Of a DNA stretch of 64,000 nucleotides, positions 39,180 to 50,842 are shown piece by piece (position 1 is the stretch's first letter; every line of letters begins with the position of its first letter). Location of the stretch: contig NC_057019.1 of NCBI RefSeq assembly GCF_000002595.2, forward strand, positions 2,952,753 to 3,016,752, written 5' to 3'. This stretch comes from Chlamydomonas reinhardtii (taxonomy: Eukaryota > Chlorophyta > Chlorophyceae > Chlamydomonadales > Chlamydomonadaceae). The translations under genes and the position numbers were made by a program. The notes under the pieces were generated by a model, which was not told the origin of the DNA, made no database searches, and saw only the letters and a program-made list of their open reading frames with translations.

Positions 39180-40790
39180 ATGGGCTTCTTTGACAAGCTC
39201 TTGTCGCTGTTTGGTATGTCGGGCAAGAAGGTGAGATACGTATTGGGGTGAATAGCGGAGGTACAGGGCTAAGTGCGCGCACTGTTTTTGTTGGCTGGGG
39301 TGTGGCACGGCACGCGTGTAACATTGCAGCCGTGGTCGTCCTCCAACTCACCGGCGCTGCGCATCACGCCTGGCCAGGTCAACGTCCTAGTTGTGGGACT
39401 AGACAACAGCGGCAAGACTACGATCATTGAGCGGTTAAAGGTGCGCATCTGAAAGTGGCCACCGCAATACGTGCCCATCGGCCAAGCTTGGGAGGTTGCA
39501 ACTGACTGCAACTACCGTTGGATTTGGAGTTGAGGCTTGACGCAGATTCGGGGTTGAGCCTCCTCAATCCCGTTCTTTCTGCATGCAGCCCCGGCCTAGG
39601 CAAGCAGCCGAGGTGGCTCCTACCGTTGGATTCACCGTGGATGAAGTGGAAAAGGGGTGAGTACAGAGTATGGGCAAGGTTTTAGGACAGGTGACAGTCT
39701 CATTCACACGATTGCTTGGCATAGGGCTTCATTGCTGGCCTCGTTTCGATGGTCACGTTTCCTTACTCGGATGGCCCCGTTGTTAGCGCCGCAATGACTG
39801 CTTCATGCGCACACCGTTTGCGACTCATGTTGATGCTGCGCGTGTTCATGCACACCGACTTGTAACAAGAACACCCGCGCCACCGTGCTGTTTCCGCACC
39901 GCCCCGGCTGTGACACCTCTTTCTTGCAGGCCACTGACCTTCACGGTGTTCGACATGTCCGGCGCGGGGAGATACCGGACGCTGTGGGAGCAGTACTACC
40001 GGGAAGCAGATGCGGTGGTGTTCGTGGTCGACTCAGCGGATAAGCTGCGCATGTGCGTGAGACGGCGACGGCAAGGGAGCGTGCAAGCTGTCAGGGTTGT
40101 TGTGCAGGCTTCGATGCAGGCAGCAAGGTTGCGGGCTTTGGCTTATCGGCCATCTAAACATGTGGAGGCCAGTCGTGGGTGCCTGGCATGGCAGTGGCCT
40201 TGCCAGCGTCAGTGGGGGCTTTCGCTCTCAGCACATAATGACGGCTTGATGCGTGATATACAGCCAGTAATTACGCCTGCCACGTCTACATACATGACCA
40301 ATGGCTGCTATGTGGGCGCGCAAATGCAGGGTGGTGGCTCGCGACGAAATGGAGCACATGCTCAAGCACTCCAACATGCGCAAGGTGCCCATCCTGTACT
40401 TCGCCAATAAGAAGGACCTGCCCGTGGCAATGCCACCCGTGGAAATCGCCCAGGTGGGGTTCAGGGGCTCGTGGTTGTACTGTTGATTGCTGGTATGGAC
40501 GGCCATGGCCTGACGAACGGACCGTGCCTGCAGCCTCTCATGCCCGCAAACACCGCGTAAGCCGCACGTGCGGATACTCTTGAGTAACGCCTGGCCCGTG
40601 CTGTCCGTCAACGACCGACTGCATATGTATGTGTACGCCCACAACGCTGAATGCACACACACGGCCAAATGTACAGGCCCTTGGCCTGGACGATATCAAG
40701 GATCGGCCCTGGCAGATTGTCCCTTCCAACGGCCTCACCGGCGAGGGCGTGGACAAGGGCATCGACTGGCTGGCGGAGCGCCTCAGCTAG
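39180..40790 (+). CDS. BBS3: ARF-like GTPase ARL6 (BBS3), BBSome recruiter
   Basis: Small GTPase of the ARF/ARL family that in GTP form recruits the BBSome to membranes for ciliary export. Visible: [12 protein letters not shown] with Gly-2 but no obvious amphipathic palmitoylation site, P-loop GLDNSGKTT, switch [29 protein letters not shown], the guanine motif FANKKDL, and the C-terminal end [14 protein letters not shown]. Exon 1 is 39180-39230. Exon 2 most likely begins at 39378 (GTCAACGTC), which puts Ala at position 73, where human ARL6 has catalytic Gln-73. An upstream acceptor at 39330 would add 16 residues in frame. The last exon ends at the TAG at 40788-40790. The glutamine-to-alanine change predicts weak intrinsic GTPase activity. 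Confidence 0.95.
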
Positions 40791-41369
40791 AAGGCGTTCG
40801 TGCGGGTATTTGTGCTTTAATGCTGGTGCGGTGTACTGTGCTAATGATACTGGCGGCCTGGCGTGAATCACCTAACGAGCATGCAAGAGGCCCAGCGTGC
40901 GCATATGCATATGCATGGGCAGGGAAGCGCGGGTGGGCAGGTTGGCGACCCAGCAGCTCGTCCATGCAGCGCGGCAGTAGCATTTGCAGTGGCAGCGAAC
41001 GCCTGAGCGAAGGCGATACTCAGAGTGGCAGTCTGCACATCGCGGCGGTGCATGGTGATCTGGTAAAAGCGCGCGCCGGGGGCCATGGAGACGTTGAGAC
41101 GATTGCAGAACGCTGCAAGAGCCAAGAAGCAACGAGGGTGTTGTATTGACGTTATAGAGTGAGCATGAGCACTGATGAGGACTGAGGCAGTGTGGTGGGC
41201 TTACCATGAAGTACGTGGTACCAGTTGGAGGGGTCGCTTAAGGCCTGCGGAAGCCTGCAGTGCACTACCCAGGCGCCGTAGCCAGACTTTTTGGCCCACA
41301 TCGGCCTGGTACTTGGGTGCGAAATCCAAGTGATACAACAAATGCCGAATGGCCGGCGGCCGCTGGTCG

Positions 41370-41374
41370 TGTAA
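41370..41374 (+). terminator. Candidate TGTAA poly(A) signal for BBS3
   Basis: About 580 bases after the BBS3 stop. Assigned by position. Confidence 0.4.
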
Positions 41375-41844
41375 GTGTGAACGGCGGGTCACCCCGACAA
41401 CTTCTCCAACAATGGAAGACGGGACATGGCAGTGATGGCACGGGCGTGGCAAATTTGGAAATGGGGATGGGTGGCGCGGCTCAGATAAGGCCGCCACCCC
41501 GCCCACAGCCCCACACCACCTTCGGTAGCGCGCCGGGAGCCTGGGGCCCGTGTAACAACAGGCAGCGGCATGGGAATTACCTGAGCGCGCCCACAGTCCG
41601 ACTACGCTTAGATCACCGGCGGCCGGCGTGCTTACTTTCCTGCCCTCCGCTTTGGTTACGGTTTGTAGTCACGAGCCCTGAGTCGTGCGCTTTGCGAGGA
41701 CACCGGTGTGAAGAGATGCGCTGAATATGAAGCAGCAACTGCGCGAAGTCCCTCGCTCAGGTTCCGGTTGCCACTGACAGTAGACCCATACAACGCCGGA
41801 GGGAGGCCGCAGGAGGGTACATGTCCAAATCAGTGTTGCGCGCG

Positions 41845-41849
41845 TTACA
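41845..41849 (-). terminator. Candidate TGTAA poly(A) signal for SHMT
   Basis: About 400 bases past the SHMT stop on the minus strand. Assigned by position. Confidence 0.4.
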
Positions 41850-42244
41850 CGTGGAGTTGAGGAGACAAAACCCTCCACTGAAGCGCGATCCCGATCACAC
41901 ACATGCGAACCTTTCCGGGCCCTGACAAACACGGGTTCACTGTTACCCGTGCTGGGACAGTGCCGGTTCGACTCGAAAGCGCCACCCTCCGCTCACCAAC
42001 AGACCGACGCGTGAAGCTCACACACCCCTACCGGGGCCAACACACTGTTAACCACTCCTACAACAGAGCTTAACCGCGACTCCTACTTGGACTCACTTAT
42101 CCCACCAGAAAGCGCCACCGGTTTTGCGACGTGCGAGACAGTGCCCACGCCAATACACGCAACTTATTCTTCTCTCGCTACTAGCACTCAAGAAGGCAGA
42201 CGGTCCAAAACCCACGGGAAGCTGATGGACATCCGATGCGCTGC

Positions 42245-45200
42245 TTAGTTCTTGTAGCGCATGGCGGCCTTGTCGAAGCCTATCGTGGGGAAGCGCATCG
42301 CGAAGGTCTCCACGTCCTTCTTCAGCGCGTTGATGTCGGGGGTGGACTGCGGGCAGAGTGGCAGAGCAGCGGTCAGCTCAGTGCATACCGGTTGTCAGCC
42401 TCGTGTACGCAGGACCTCCTCTCTTACAGCCCCGCATTCATTCCGCAGGCACACTGGGGGGTCGGGTGGTCCTCAAGCCCTTCGCTGCTCCCAAGCGCCC
42501 CTCTCACCTCCTTGGCCATGGCCTCGCGGAACTCCTTGAGCTTGGGGTACTTCTTCTTGAGGTCCACCGCGATGTTCACGGCGCGGTCCACAAACTCAGC
42601 CACCTGCTCGGCGTAGGAAGGACGCACCAAGCAGAACAGCATGAGCTCATGTACGTCTGATGCACGCCGGCAGCGCTAGGCCTCCCCTTTCGTCTGTTCC
42701 TCGCAACGCAGCCGCGCCCACCTCCCCTTTCGTCTGTTCCTCACAACGCAGCCGCGCCCACCTGCTCGAAGTCCTTCTCCACAAAGCCGCGCGAGGTGAG
42801 GGCAGGCGAGCCCATGCGCAGGCCGCCGGGCACCAGCGCGCTCACGTCGCCGGGCACAGTGTTCTTGTTGGCGGCGATGTGCGCCAGCTCCAGCACACGC
42901 TCCACGCGGCTGCCGTCGACGCCCTGCAAGACACGTTGCAGGTTCACCGGGTAGCGCTTAGTTCAATGCTTGGAAGACTCCACTGCTCCTCATGACTGCT
43001 CCGGAGCGTATTAATTTGCAGTCCCTTAGCACGGCTGCCCGGTCTCGCCAGAGTTGCAATTCAGGAGCCTGCCTGGCCCCGCACGCGAAGCCCTCCCATG
43101 GGCCGTCACCGTCCCGTGTACGGTACTCGCCTTTGGCCGCAGGTCCACCAGCACGATGTGGTTGTCGGTGCCGCCCGACACCAGCTTGAAGCCGCGCTTG
43201 GCCAGGGCGCCGGCCAGGGCCTGGCTGTTGGACAGCACCTGCGGCGAGAGGCGATGCCGTCAGGAAGGATACCAGGATTCAGGGATTAAGTCACAGCGGC
43301 AGCACTCCCCAAACCTGACGGACTGTCACATTGATTGCAGACACGGATAGATACCCGGACCATCCAGACACCGATACATCCTACCCCACGACCGCGCCAC
43401 AGTGCCCGGTTCCCCTCTTCTTTCCCTGTCAGCCCCGGGCCCACCTGCTGCTGGTAGGACTTGAACTCAGGGGTGGCCGCCTGCTTCAGCGCGCAGGCCA
43501 GACCGGCGATGGTGTGGTTGTGGGGGCCACCCTACGCAGTGGGGAGAGGGCAGGATTGGGGGGGAGGTGAAATCAGCAACACGACAAACACAAGCTAGGC
43601 CTGCTGGGCACCGCGTCCACCCAGGCCGAGGTAAGGGGAGTGACCTGTGAACCCGACAAGGGACCGCCCGTAATACTCACTCATTCACGTGAGGAGCTCG
43701 CCCCCCGCTTTTCTGCCCTTCACCGACTCGCCCTCCAGCTCACCCCAATCCCCTCGCTACATGGTCAATTGCTCCGCCCGCTGCACGCTCTGCCAGCTGG
43801 ACACCATTCCTTTCCTCCACCCGCCCCACACTGCACCCCGCCCCTGCACCCCCTCCCCAGGTACCTGCAGGCCGGGGAACACGGCGAAGTTGATCTTGTC
43901 CTCGATGTCGTAGTTGATGGGCTTGCCGGTCTTGGCGTCCGTGCGGCGCACACCCTTGCGGTAGAAGATCATGGCGCCGCGGGGACCTGCCCGGTAGGTG
44001 ATAATAGCGGGTTGCACACAGGGAAGTTTAACGGGTGCTCGAGCCAGCCACCTGCACCTCAACATGGACGAACCAGCCACTGAGATGGACAAGGCGCTCC
44101 GTCACGCTCGCTACCTTCATGCACGTGGCCCCCGCTGCCTGCCGCACGACGCCCCACCATCCAACTCCGTCTTGCGACCCCCGCCCACGCCAGCTCTTCC
44201 TCTCCCATACCTCTGCCCCCCTCCCCCTCCCCCTGTTCCTCACCGCGCAGGGACTTGTGAGTGGTGGTGGTGACCACGTCCGCGAAGCCGAAGGGCGAGG
44301 GCACCAGGTCCGCCGCCACCAGGCCACTGATGTGCGCCATGTCCGCCAGCAGCCAGGCGCCCACCTGCAAACACAAACAAACACACACAGCAGGGGGCCG
44401 GCGGGCGGGTGGTTATGTCGGTCGGCCGGGAACAACGTACGCAATGACAAGTATACAGTTACTTCCAAGACAACGCAACTGAAGATACTTCGTCGTAGAC
44501 CCCTCGGGGCCTGTGCTTGGCGGCACATGACTCCGTATGCATGCCCCCCGCTCCAGTCCAAGTTCGCAGCTTTCCCGCACCTTGTCGGCGATGGCGCGCA
44601 TGCGGGCATAGTCGTAGTGGCGGGTGTAGGCGGAGGCACCTGTGCCATGGGGTTGGTGCGTAGCATATGCGTAAGCGGGTTCTGGCACGCGTGTCCGAGT
44701 AACAAATAGCTTTTCTTCGCTGGCGCTCCCGTTCGCCGCCCCCGTCCCTAGACGCATCCCCCTCCAGCCCTGCACTGATCGCCCAGCTGCTTCCGATGCC
44801 GCCCCGACAACCCCCCGCCGCTGCCCACCCAGCTCCATCCTCGCTACCACCGCCCCGCTTCCCTGACGCAACCCCACCCACCCGCCACAATGAGCTTGGG
44901 GCGGAACAGCACGGCCGTCTTCTCCAGCATGTCGTAGTCGATCAGGCCAGTCTCCTCGTTCAGGCGGTACGGCATTTGCTGCGGGGTGGAGCAGGACGGC
45001 GGCGGCAGCAGTCAGGCACGGTGACGTAAGCTGATGGAATGACTCGGCGCAGCCTGCTCCACAAGTCCTCCGTCGCCCAACGCGCCGCCCTCAGCACTCT
45101 GCCACAGAGCTCTTGACCAGATATCTGTGTCCTATCTCCAACCGCCGCTCTCCCCCAACGCCGTGTTTCTTCTGAATATCTGGGGATTGGGATATCCCAG

Positions 45201-46721
45201 CAGCCACCACCACCACCACCACCACCCCGCCCCGCTCCCCATGCACCTCAAAGTAGATGGAGGTGGCGCTGATCTTCTTGGTATCAGTCTGGTAGCCGTG
45301 GCTGAGGTGGCCGCCGTGGGGCAGGTCCAGCGCCATGATGCGGTCGTGCGGCTGCAGCAGCGCCGTGTACACCTGCGAACACATAAGATACGGCCACCCA
45401 GGTCACAGCGTGGCAGACAGGCGTGCCCAGCCAGTGGGCTGGTTCCGCCAGGAGTGCCCCCGCCGCCAAACCGCGCCTGGCATGGGACCGCCCATTTGCT
45501 ATCCCGGGCAATTATAAGTCCGTGCTGCTCTTGCTACGACGGCTTCAATGCCGCAACAGCATTGCATACACTGCATGCGGTGCTTTCTGCCAGCCTCCGG
45601 GCCCCACTTCATGCACCAGCTCTGCACCGCACCCGCCCCCACCTGGAAGTTGGAGGGCGAGCCCGACAGCGACTGCACGTTGACGCCCCACTGAGCCGGG
45701 TCCAGGTGGAATGCCTTCAGCGCACGCTCCTGCGGGGCGGGGCCGGGGCAACGCGAAGCAACACTTGGGTTACACACGCGGGGCATGCCACGCCAGATCC
45801 GACCCCACATCCCGACTGTTGAGTTATTCCTGAACCCGCGCAGGTCCAAGATCCACCAGCAAGCCCCTCAGCGTCCACGGCCCCTCGCCCACCGCAACCC
45901 ACTAAACAGCCTGCGGACCCCAGATTCCCACCTGGCACAGGCGCTCTGCCTGGTCAATGAACTCGTTGCCGCCGTAGTAGCGGGCGCCGGGGTAGCCCTC
46001 GCTGTACTTGTTGGTCATGACGCTGCCCACCGCCTCCATCACCGAGGCAGACACGAAGTTCTCCGAGGGGATCAGCTCCAGGCCCTGTATGGCCAAACCA
46101 GAGCCATTTACGTGCCAAGTGCGGTTAGAGTGATGCATGGACAGGCTGTAGGCATGCTGCAATGGAGGCAGGCCTGCGTGTGCAGGTGGAGAGGGGGAAG
46201 GAAATAGAAGCCCCGTAGCAGGCGCACCTTGAACTGGCGGTTCTTCTCCTTCTCAATGATGTCGAAGAGATCTGGGTCCACCTCAGCCAGGCCGGCGTTC
46301 AGGACCTTGGGCCACTGCGGGAACCATGACCGTTGGGCGGGTGTCGGCAATCGTTGGCCAACGGTGGACGCGTGGCGCATGGCCAGTGGGGAGATGCGGG
46401 AAGGTCCCAACTCTCACCGTCACATGCGCCCGGCTAGCATCCTGAGAGAAGCGACTGTACTCCTCCTCGTTGGACAGCGCCGGCTGCAAGGCAACGAGCG
46501 CAGCGTCAGGTCAGCGCGTTGAGCACGTATGCGTGTTGCAGGGCGTGCACACACCTGCGCAGCGAAGCAGCGCTGGCCCGCGACCTGCAAGGCATCAGCC
46601 AAATAGCGTCAGAATATGAGAACTCGCGAGCAATGCTTGCGGATAGAACCAAACAACCCACCGCGTGCGCGGACGACAGCGCACGCGCAAGCTGCGAAAT
46701 ACCCTGCACAGTGCGCTGCAT
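42245..46721 (-). CDS. SHMT: Serine hydroxymethyltransferase, mitochondrial
   Basis: PLP enzyme that interconverts serine and glycine with tetrahydrofolate; in mitochondria it works with glycine decarboxylase in photorespiration. Exon 1 (46662-46721) encodes [20 protein letters not shown], a basic, acid-free mitochondrial presequence. Then follow [126 protein letters not shown], the PLP-lysine motif [58 protein letters not shown] and the C-terminal end AMRYKN with a TAA at 42245-42247. The catalytic set looks complete. A 40-bp tandem duplication sits at one donor (42681-42760). Confidence 0.95.
42681..42760. repeat. 40-bp tandem duplication starting at an SHMT splice donor
   Basis: Units 42681-42720 and 42721-42760 differ at one base. 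On the minus strand the exon ending in FEQ runs directly into GTGGGCGCGGC. The second unit again presents GAG|GTGGGCG, so a donor-like site is repeated 40 bp downstream. Confidence 0.85.
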
Positions 46722-48098
46722 CTGTACGAATCACTAAGTAAAGAAGACAAGTTAGTGGGGGGAGTGCGGGTTTAAATGTAATGCGCAATGCTTGCATGGA
46801 GGAGGAAACCTACGTCATTCAGTCGTGAGCCTGGGACCTTGGCCCAGCCCGTAATAAGCATATGTATATGTCGCTTGTGCGTATAGATCGGAGGTTCATA
46901 GAGGCACGTCGCTGCAGCGAGCAACTTCCAGGTACCCCCGACAGCGGACATGCAGACATGTACCCGAGCCGCAGCTGACGCCGTTACCTCCTGGGAAACC
47001 ATGAAATGCGTGGGCACGTAAAAGTCCCGCTAGTGCTGTAGACACGTCCGGTAGCCCTGGAGCGGCTGACACCAGCTGGCACCACCGCTGTACCCCAACG
47101 TGCGCGCCTGCACCGCACACACCACGATCGTGATGGAACACGATGCGCAGCCCTGCGTACCAGCCAGCTCGCGCATGCTGCAGTGGGTGCCGCAGATGTA
47201 GATGAATAAAACGGCCGGTAGGTCAGGGTGGAGAAGTTTGAGGATCTGGTGAGGAGCGCCTGGGAGCGCAGCTGGCATCATCACGCAATGCCCCGCCTTG
47301 TCTTGTCGCACGCTTTGAGCAAGTGCCGTGTTCCCGCTGTCCCCGCCCGCTGGCCACTGCAACTAATGGTCGGCCACTTGAAAATTGCCAGCTTAAGACA
47401 ATCCTACATTTGCTTGCAGCTGCGCGCCCTGCCGCTGCACCCGGAGGACAGCCGCTCTGCAGGGCGGCCGGTGTTGGGGCGTAAGCCGCTTAGACCCTCC
47501 CTTTCCAGCGGGTGTGCCTAGTGCGACGGTCCCGATCCCCGACCGCAACATATCATGGCGAACCATGCATTCCGTACAGAACACGTTACAGCCGTAAGCT
47601 CGCTATGTGGCTGCGTGCACCTTGCAGCAGCGCTGTTTGTCCATCCTACCTGCTTGGTTTGATCAGCATCGACACCCTAGGTACGTCGCAGTGCACACCT
47701 CCCTGTACCGGGTATACACAAGCACTAGTCGCACCATTTGTCGCCTTCTTTGCCTGCACCTATAACCTATACAAAATGCATCTTACTCGCCTTCGGCCTG
47801 AATCATACACACCAGAGGGCAACCAGCATCTGAACACCTGCAGCCGATTTGCCCCTGATGCTGGCGCGCGACCGCCGGCACCATGAGCCCACCGGCAGTA
47901 AACAAAACCCCCGAGTACGCCAGGTGTTGAATCGTCAACCGATTGAACCCCTCACACAGTGACTCCCTACCAGGTTCAAGCTAAATATAAGCCAAGTGTA
48001 AGCCGCTCTGCAGCTGGCAAAGCAGACACAGCACATGCCTCTCGCACCACCTGCCAACCCTGTTGTGGTGCTTGTGCTGCCTCTCTGCAGCCATCGCT
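46722..48098. other. Region upstream of SHMT and 3' flank of NUOB16
   Basis: About 1.4 kb without a recognised gene. A plus-strand frame of 124 codons at 47512-47886 has no family features and does not begin near a good start. The stretch should hold the SHMT promoter and the NUOB16 3' untranslated region; minus-strand TGTAA occurs near 47587. Confidence 0.45.
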
Positions 48099-49143
48099 TT
48101 AGACGAGCGGGCGCTTGTCCCACGACTCCAGGGGCGCCAGCCACCGGTGGCGAGTGGTCGACTCCCCAACCTTCCAGCCGGGCACCTGCGTGTTCCGCCG
48201 TGGATCCCGTTAAGAGCTTCGGCACACTGTAAAGCCACTTGTGAAATTTATGCCTCCTACGGCTTTAGCAAAAGCTGGCGTAGCAATGGGAGCGCAACAA
48301 CCGCGCGCCTTACACCCCTAACGCACTCGCACCAAGCCCGCGCCCAACCCAGCTCACATTCTTCATGACCTTGGCCTCCTCCTCGCGCTCCCTCTTAAGG
48401 TGCTCCAGGTACCTGCAGCAAGTGCCCGCGTCGCATTACGGCGTCATGGCACCGCCCACCTCCCCATGCAGGGTCCTCGGCGCTAATACGACCCGCGCGT
48501 GCGGTGTGCAGCTCACAGGTGCGTGGCACTATCCCTCCTAACCCCAACCCTCGCTCTCTTGTCCCCGCGCCTCCAGGCACCCCTGTGTCCTGAAGTTGCA
48601 CGTCCTTGGGCTGCAAACGGGGCCTGCTCCGCCCACGCATGCCTCCCCACCTTAGGTCCCACTCCGCTTGCAGCACGGGGTGCACGATTTTGCGCACGGT
48701 AAGGATTTCGTCCGCTTCGAACCTGCAAAACACCAGAGAGGTCAGCCAGCTTCCCACTTGCGCCTACTGCATCCATGCGCACCTCTTCTCCTGGCGCTGC
48801 TCGTGAAGCTGCGCGAGCAGAAGGAAACAGGCGTCAGTCAGCACGAGGAAAGCCGGAAGGAGCCACATCAAGCACGCGTGACAAACCTTATAGAAGCCGT
48901 AGCCCATGATGGCAGCCAGGCCAGCGAAAATAGCAACGCCGGTCGGCCCCGTGCTCGGCAGGCGACGCTCAATGCGGATAGTCGGGAACCCGCCCGGTGG
49001 GGGAGCGTCTTGAACAATGGGCATGTCTTTGACACTCTGCAAGCAAGAAGCGTTGCGGTGAGCGTCCGCTGGCTCGCAGCCAGGCTGTGTGTCGACCCGT
49101 TTACCTTCATGCCCGGAAAGCCACGCTTGAGGACCTCCGTCAT
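48099..49143 (-). CDS. NUOB16: NADH:ubiquinone oxidoreductase subunit NDUFA13/GRIM-19 (B16.6)
   Basis: Accessory membrane subunit of mitochondrial complex I. Six exons give about 141 residues, the usual length: MTEVLKRGFPGMK, then VKDMPIVQDAPPPGGFPTIR, the single membrane span TGVAIFAGLAAIMGYGFYK, LHEQRQEKR, FEADEILTVRKIVHPVLQAE, YLEHLKREREEEAKVMKN and VPGWKVGESTTRHRWLAP to a C-terminal RPLV and TAA at 48099-48101. All joins keep frame with GT-AG sites (GTTTGT is the weakest donor). There is no cleavable presequence, as is usual for this subunit. Start is the ATG at 49141-49143. Confidence 0.93.
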
Positions 49144-50108
49144 TTTTGCCCTCTGGTTCTACACGTTCCGAGGAGTGGTTCTGGCCCAAAGGCCGCGGTT
49201 CAGGCCTTAGCCTGGGCAAACAAGGCAATCAGCACAGTTCAGAACAAGCAGCCCCGCCAGCTGGGGCTCTAGAAAGAAAAGCTATCTATACGGTTGAAGG
49301 ATGCTGCACTAGTGTAGACCAGGGATGGGGGCGGAATGGTGGAGCCCCAAATGCGTGCGGAATGCCCCAAGGATTAACGCACGCACAGCTGGCGAAAATA
49401 ATATCGCATCCGCCTTGAAAACCTTTCGCATGGTTTTCGCCGGTCCATTGACGCGTCCATCGGCGGTATTTCCTTCCCATTCTGCTTCACCGGCATGCTT
49501 GGAACGCTCGTAGTATCCCTTACTGGGCATTCAAGCAGCTGGAGGACGCGCACCGGTGTTCTGCGTCGGGAAATTGCCAAGCATGTGGGGACATGCCGCC
49601 ACAACCAGCGGTGTTGTCGCCCCATTCAACTCTTTTAGCAGTCTTTGTCGCCCAAAGTGCCTTATGACCAGGTGTGGTGGCCAGATTTTGGCCAGACAGG
49701 CCCAGAAGTAGCCATAGAAGGGCCATTTTGGCGGTTTTGGGGCGGTGACCGCACCATTTCCGCATGGATTTTCGCACAGTTCCGCCGATGTGCGAAAGCA
49801 AGGGTCTAGGCGAAAAGCGTGCGAAAACACATGCGAAAAGACCATGCGGAATGTGCGGACTTCCGCCCCCATCCCTGGTGTAGACCCCTCCGAAAGTTGA
49901 AGGTGCACCAGAGAATGCACATCCGGGCAACCTGTTCTTTTGCTAAGGCAGCCTGGCAGCGTATACCAACTGCAGCTATATACATGTTAAAGTCCACCCG
50001 CATACTTTATTATTTGCGCGCTTCGTGGAAACACCCCGCAGTGCCGGTCAAGTCCTGTCCGTTAGGGCCAGAGAAAGCTACCCCCTTGAGGCGCACCGAC
50101 TCTTCAGA
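49144..50108. other. Divergent promoter region, NUOB16 / small gene, interrupted by a transposon
   Basis: 965 bases between two outward-facing start codons, of which 558 are a hAT-type insertion (49320-49877). Without the insertion the shared upstream region would be about 400 bases, like the other divergent pairs in this window. Confidence 0.55.
49312..49885. mobile_element. Non-autonomous hAT DNA transposon with 8-bp target duplication
   Basis: Element body 49320-49877 (558 bp). Terminal inverted repeats of 17 bp are exact: CAGGGATGGGGGCGGAA at the left end and its reverse complement at the right. Both sides carry GTGTAGAC (49312-49319 and 49878-49885), which fits the hAT target consensus NTNNNNAN. 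The subterminal regions are rich in TGCGAAA/TGCGGAA motifs in both orientations, as expected for transposase binding. No transposase ORF is present, so it needs a partner element. Perfect duplication and perfect inverted repeats suggest a fairly recent insertion. Confidence 0.9.
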
Positions 50109-50842
50109 ATGGCCGACGCACCTGCACCAGGTGGGCGGGAGTTGTCAGTTTGCAGCGAGACACCTTGGCATCCATGTCCACGCCGGGCCTTTGACCTTCG
50201 CTCCCGGTATCTCGCGGGCCCCTATAAGAGCAGCAAGATATTGAGGCCCTGGCAATGAATGAAGAGCTATGCAGACGGGCTGCGGGCTGCAATCAATGAA
50301 GAGCGACAGGCGGGCTGCGGGCTTGAGCAAGAGAATGTTTCCCGAACTGGACCCGACATCTTGACGCCCGCCCGCCTTCCCCTAGACCCCACATGTAAGG
50401 CCTGCCAATGCACTTTCCACACACAGTCAACAAGGTGGCCTCGTTTAAGAGGTCTATGAGCCTCCAGGTGTCCAACCCTGCGGACCAAGCGGTGAGGCGG
50501 GCGCCTGACAGCAAGGCTGCATGCCAGTGGATGGGCTTACGGGGAAGCTAAAGGGGGGGGGCGCCAACTGGCTGGATTGCCGTTGGCGCGTTGAATAGCA
50601 AAAGCCCATAGCCATAATTTTGGCGTGCAGTTGCAAACACGTTCTGGAGTGCAGCTAGCCGCTTGAGGAGGCAAGGAAGGCTTCCGCTGACGTTGGTAAC
50701 GTGCTTGCTGCTGCTGCAGACCACACCGGAGCCTGAGCCTGAGGTGGACGTTGCCCCCACTCCCACGATAGCGGAGGTGGACGCGGCCTTTGAGAAGGAG
50801 CTGGAGGAACTCCAAAAGGCGCAGCCCGAGGAGGGGAAGTAA
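50109..50842 (+). CDS. Small acidic protein of unknown function (69 residues)
   Basis: I do not recognise the family. Three exons are proposed: 50109-50130 (MADAPAP), 50427-50491 (VNKVASFKRSMSLQVSNPAD) and 50720-50842, which encodes TTPEPEPEVDVAPTPTIAEV and a predicted helix AAFEKELEELQKAQPEEGK to the TAA. Phases agree (1 then 0), and acceptors and donors are canonical. The first half is basic and Ser-rich (SFKRSMS could be a phosphosite); the second half is acidic, Pro/Glu-rich, then helical. No signal peptide or membrane span. It is divergent from NUOB16. The long first intron might hide another exon. Confidence 0.55.
50253..50327. repeat. Approximate tandem duplication in intron 1 of the small gene
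   Basis: AATGAAGAGC...GGCGGGCTGCGGGCT occurs twice about 38 bp apart, with small differences. Confidence 0.55.

Larger units (their letters stand above)
40791..42244. other. Convergent intergenic region, BBS3 / SHMT 3' flanks
   Basis: About 1.45 kb with no supported gene. TGTAA at 41370-41374 (+) could end BBS3. TGTAA on the minus strand at 41845-41849 could end SHMT, about 400 bases past its stop. The remaining ORFs are short and without family features. Confidence 0.5.

Noticed and set aside
47512-47886. 124-codon plus-strand frame between SHMT and NUOB16
   Set aside because: No recognisable domain, no good exon structure around it, and ordinary intergenic composition.
49374-49930. Minus-strand frames within the hAT-type element, considered as a transposase remnant or BED finger
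   Set aside because: No convincing zinc-finger spacing or hAT dimerisation motif, so the element is treated as non-autonomous.
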